Shown: positions 12,957 to 15,748 of the stretch, one piece after another
Layout: each line of letters begins with the position of its first letter
Numbering within the stretch: position 1 is the stretch's first letter
NCBI GenBank assembly: GCA_002389175.1
Contig: DGNZ01000386.1
Span: 1 to 15,748, forward strand
DNA: 15,748 bases
From: Rhodospirillaceae bacterium UBA4479
Lineage (GTDB): Bacteria; Pseudomonadota; Alphaproteobacteria; Rhodospirillales; Casp-alpha2
Reading direction: 5' to 3'
Notes under the pieces: generated by a model
Databases searched by the model: none
The model's input: the letters and a program-made list of their open reading frames with translations, nothing else
Told to the model about the DNA's origin: nothing
Translations under genes and position numbers: made by a program

Positions 12957-15748
12957 ATGCCAGATGACGGAAAGCAGGCGACGCCTAAATCGAATGGCAA
13001 AGGCGGGCAGTCGGCGACACTGAAGCCATATACCCCGAAAAACCCAGTGCGGTTTGTCACGGCGGCCAGTTTGTTCGACGGCCATGATGCGTCGATCAAC
13101 ATCATGCGCCGAATTTTGCAGGGTGCGGGTGCCGAGGTCATTCATTTGGGTCACAACCGATCCGTCCAAGACGTCGTTGATGCCGCCATCCAAGAGGACG
13201 TGCAGGGCATCGCGCTGTCATCGTATCAGGGCGGCCACGTCGAATACTTCAAATACATGGTCGATCTGCTGAAAGAAGCCGGGCGCAGCGATATCAAAAT
13301 TTTTGGTGGCGGCGGCGGTGTGATCGTCGGTGCGGAAATCCAGGAACTTCATGATTACGGTGTGACGCGCATTTTCTCACCCGAAGATGGTCAGCAAATG
13401 GGCCTGCAGGGCATGATCCATTGGATGGTTGAGACGTGTGACTTTGATCCGTCCGAAGACTTACCCAATGGTCTTGGCAAACTGACCGATGGCGACACCC
13501 AGGATTTAGCCCGGATCATCACGGGGATTGAACGCGGTAAACTAAGCGCTGATTCACAGAAATCACTGCACGATGCAGCCGAGGCGAATACCGATACACC
13601 CATCCTCGGCATCACGGGCACAGGCGGTGCAGGTAAGTCGTCGCTGACTGACGAGCTGATCCGTCGTTTCAGATTGTATTCGGATGAGCCCAAAATTGCC
13701 GTCATTGCGATTGACCCAACGCGCCGCAAAACCAACGGCGCGTTGCTGGGGGACCGTATCCGCATGAATGCGATTTCTGCGCCCAACATCTATTTCCGCT
13801 CGGTGGCGACGCGCGGTGCGACAACCGAAGTCCCTGAATACTTGGGCGACATCATCGCGGCGACCAAGGCCGCGGGCTTTGATTTGATCATCGTCGAGAC
13901 GCCTGGGATCGGGCAGGGCGATGGCGCGATTGTCGATGTGGTCGACACGTCGCTGTACGTCATGACACCGGAATTTGGCGCGCAAAGTCAGCTTGAGAAA
14001 ATCGATATGCTGGATTTTGCCGATTGTGTTGCCATCAACAAGATGGACCGCAAGGGCGCGCTCGATGCCGTCCGCGATGTCCGCAAACAAGTTCAGCGCA
14101 ATCGCGAAGCATTTGGCACATCGCCCGAGGACATGCCCGTGTTCGGCTGCATGGCGTCCAAGTTCGCCGACCCCGGTGTGACCGCGCTGTACCATGAATT
14201 GCTGAGCGCGTTCACAGAAAAAGGCTTCAAAGACTTGGGCTGCTCCATCCCACCGATGGAGACCAAGATTTCCGAGCCTGGTCAGGCCATCGTGCCGCCA
14301 GAGCGCAATCGCTATTTATCCGAAATATCCGAAACCGTACGCGGCTATCACGACACCATCACTGAACAAGTGAAGCTGGCCCGAGAGCGTCAGCAGCTGC
14401 GCGAAACCAAACGCATGCTGGCCGACAGCGGCAAAGACGCGGGCGATCTGGATGAATTATTGAGTGTGCGCGAAGAGGCCATGGACCCGCGCGCCAAGAA
14501 GCTGGTCGACATGTGGCCTGACGTGGTCAAAAGTTATTCCGGCGATACCTACACAGTGAAAATCCGCGACAAGGAAATCAATTACGGTCTGAAGCGCAAA
14601 ACGCTCAGCGGCAACGTGATGTCGCGCGTCGCGCTACCGACGTACGAGGACGAAGGCGAAATCCTGAAATTCTTGTTGAAGGATAACTTGCCCGGCAGCT
14701 TCCCCTACACATCTGGCGTGTTCGCTTTCAAACGCGAAGGTGAGGACCCGACCCGCATGTTCGCGGGCGAGGGCGATCCGTTTCGCACCAACACCCGGTT
14801 TAAGTTCCTGTCCGAAGACTCAGATGCCAAGCGCCTGTCGACCGCGTTCGATAGCGTCACGCTGTATGGGTTTGACCCAGACGAGCGCCCGGACATTTAC
14901 GGCAAGGTCGGGAACTCGGGCGTCTCTATCGCAACGCTGGACGATATGAAGGTACTGTACGACGGGTTTGATCTGTGTAACCCGACCACGTCTGTATCGA
15001 TGACCATCAACGGTCCCGCACCGACGATCCTGGCGATGTTTCTGAACACCGCCATTGATAAACAAATCGAAAAATTCGAAGCCGACAACGATCGCGCACC
15101 GACAGATGATGAGATTGAAAAAATCCACGCGTGGACGCTGGCATCCGTGCGCGGCACCGTGCAGGCGGACATTTTAAAAGAAGACCAGGGTCAGAACACC
15201 TGCATCTTTTCAACCGAATTTGCGCTTAAAATGATGGCCGATATTCAGGAATATTTTGTTCAGCACAAGGTGCGGAATTTTTATTCGGTCTCGATCTCGG
15301 GCTATCACATCGCCGAAGCAGGCGCGAACCCGATCAGTCAACTGGCGTTCACGCTGGCCAACGGTTTCACGTTTGTTGAGGCGTATCTGGCGCGCGGCAT
15401 GAATATCGATGATTTCGCGCCCAACCTCAGTTTCTTTTTCTCGAACGGAATGGACCCGGAATACACCGTGATGGGACGGGTCGCACGGCGCATCTGGGCG
15501 ACGGCGATGCGCTTTAAATACGGTGCGAACGAACGCTCTCAAAAACTCAAATATCACATCCAAACATCCGGCCGTTCGTTACACGCGCAGGAAATGGACT
15601 TCAACGATATCCGCACCACGTTGCAGGCGTTGATCGCGGTGTATGACAACTGCAACTCGCTCCACACCAATGCGTATGACGAGGCGATCACAACGCCCAC
15701 CGAAGACTCACTCCGCCGCGCCATCGCCATTCAGATGATCATCAACAA
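12957..15748 (+). CDS. icmF: Fused isobutyryl-CoA mutase IcmF (3' end beyond window)
   Basis: IcmF interconverts isobutyryl-CoA and n-butyryl-CoA using adenosylcobalamin and carries its own G-protein chaperone. 930 codons are visible. The B12-binding domain (about 31-160) has DGHD at 41-44, with His43 the likely cobalt ligand, and the GGGGG stretch at 117-121. The MeaI-type GTPase (about 214-430) has P-loop GTGGAGKSS (221-229), ETPG (314-317) and NKMD (361-364). A linker leads to the mutase domain (about 520 onward). Phe589 in YTSGVF and Gln746 in KEDQGQNTCIF replace the tyrosine and arginine that methylmalonyl-CoA mutase uses to hold the carboxylate; both are the isobutyryl-CoA type. SGYHIAEAG supplies catalytic His784. 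GGGAGG six bases upstream fixes the ATG. Roughly 150 C-terminal residues should follow outside the window. It is probably regulated through the palindrome in its promoter. Confidence 0.94.
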   Translation, partial: MPDDGKQATPKSNGKGGQSATLKPYTPKNPVRFVTAASLFDGHDASINIMRRILQGAGAEVIHLGHNRSVQDVVDAAIQEDVQGIALSSYQGGHVEYFKYMVDLLKEAGRSDIKIFGGGGGVIVGAEIQELHDYGVTRIFSPEDGQQMGLQGMIHWMVETCDFDPSEDLPNGLGKLTDGDTQDLARIITGIERGKLSADSQKSLHDAAEANTDTPILGITGTGGAGKSSLTDELIRRFRLYSDEPKIAVIAIDPTRRKTNGALLGDRIRMNAISAPNIYFRSVATRGATTEVPEYLGDIIAATKAAGFDLIIVETPGIGQGDGAIVDVVDTSLYVMTPEFGAQSQLEKIDMLDFADCVAINKMDRKGALDAVRDVRKQVQRNREAFGTSPEDMPVFGCMASKFADPGVTALYHELLSAFTEKGFKDLGCSIPPMETKISEPGQAIVPPERNRYLSEISETVRGYHDTITEQVKLARERQQLRETKRMLADSGKDAGDLDELLSVREEAMDPRAKKLVDMWPDVVKSYSGDTYTVKIRDKEINYGLKRKTLSGNVMSRVALPTYEDEGEILKFLLKDNLPGSFPYTSGVFAFKREGEDPTRMFAGEGDPFRTNTRFKFLSEDSDAKRLSTAFDSVTLYGFDPDERPDIYGKVGNSGVSIATLDDMKVLYDGFDLCNPTTSVSMTINGPAPTILAMFLNTAIDKQIEKFEADNDRAPTDDEIEKIHAWTLASVRGTVQADILKEDQGQNTCIFSTEFALKMMADIQEYFVQHKVRNFYSVSISGYHIAEAGANPISQLAFTLANGFTFVEAYLARGMNIDDFAPNLSFFFSNGMDPEYTVMGRVARRIWATAMRFKYGANERSQKLKYHIQTSGRSLHAQEMDFNDIRTTLQALIAVYDNCNSLHTNAYDEAITTPTEDSLRRAIAIQMIIN

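Noticed and set aside
13563..14195. Minus-strand 210-codon open frame inside icmF
   Set aside because: It is antisense to the GTPase domain, whose P-loop, ETPG and NKMD motifs are intact on the plus strand.

Overview
The window reads as a chromosomal segment of an alphaproteobacterium. The signs are the lepB-rnc-era order, a HemB with an Asp-rich metal site, and intergenic palindromic repeats of the 'GTCAtyCCCGCGAA...' type. A Rhodospirillales-like lineage is plausible, but I cannot fix a genus from sequence alone. Coding is dense and almost entirely housekeeping or metabolic. I see no phage, insertion sequence, CRISPR array, tRNA or rRNA, and no convincing new defence or mobile system.

Region 1 (1-1277): the flagellar stator pair motA-motB on the minus strand. 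motB runs off the left edge. motA is split by a one-base deficit in a run of six G (coding strand) near codon 38; restoring one base gives a normal 286-residue MotA. Region 2 (1278-2533): a flavin reductase-like protein translationally coupled to a membrane-anchored class I methyltransferase. Region 3 (2539-4794, minus): a membrane-anchored penicillin acylase family (S45) precursor. Region 4 (4937-7011): a family III CoA-transferase overlapping an alpha/beta hydrolase. The 142 bp between regions 3 and 4 hold a perfect 16-bp palindrome and a second inverted repeat. Region 5: hemB (minus) faces a DsbA-family cytoplasmic thiol oxidoreductase (plus).

Region 6 (8901-11218): the operon lepB (signal peptidase I), rnc (RNase III) and era (ribosome-assembly GTPase), with a 4-bp lepB/rnc overlap. 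Two palindromic repeat elements follow era and separate it from the convergent gene for an O-acetylhomoserine sulfhydrylase-type PLP enzyme (11361-12650, minus).

Region 7 (12651-15748): a 306-bp divergent intergenic region leads to icmF, which is cut off at the right edge. icmF encodes the B12-dependent isobutyryl-CoA mutase fused to its G-protein chaperone. The region contains a three-stem palindromic repeat element, a near-consensus sigma70 promoter whose spacer is filled by a 16-bp palindrome resembling LiuR-type (MerR family) operators, and a strong stem-loop in the inferred icmF leader. This promoter/operator/leader arrangement and the motA frameshift are the items most worth a second look.
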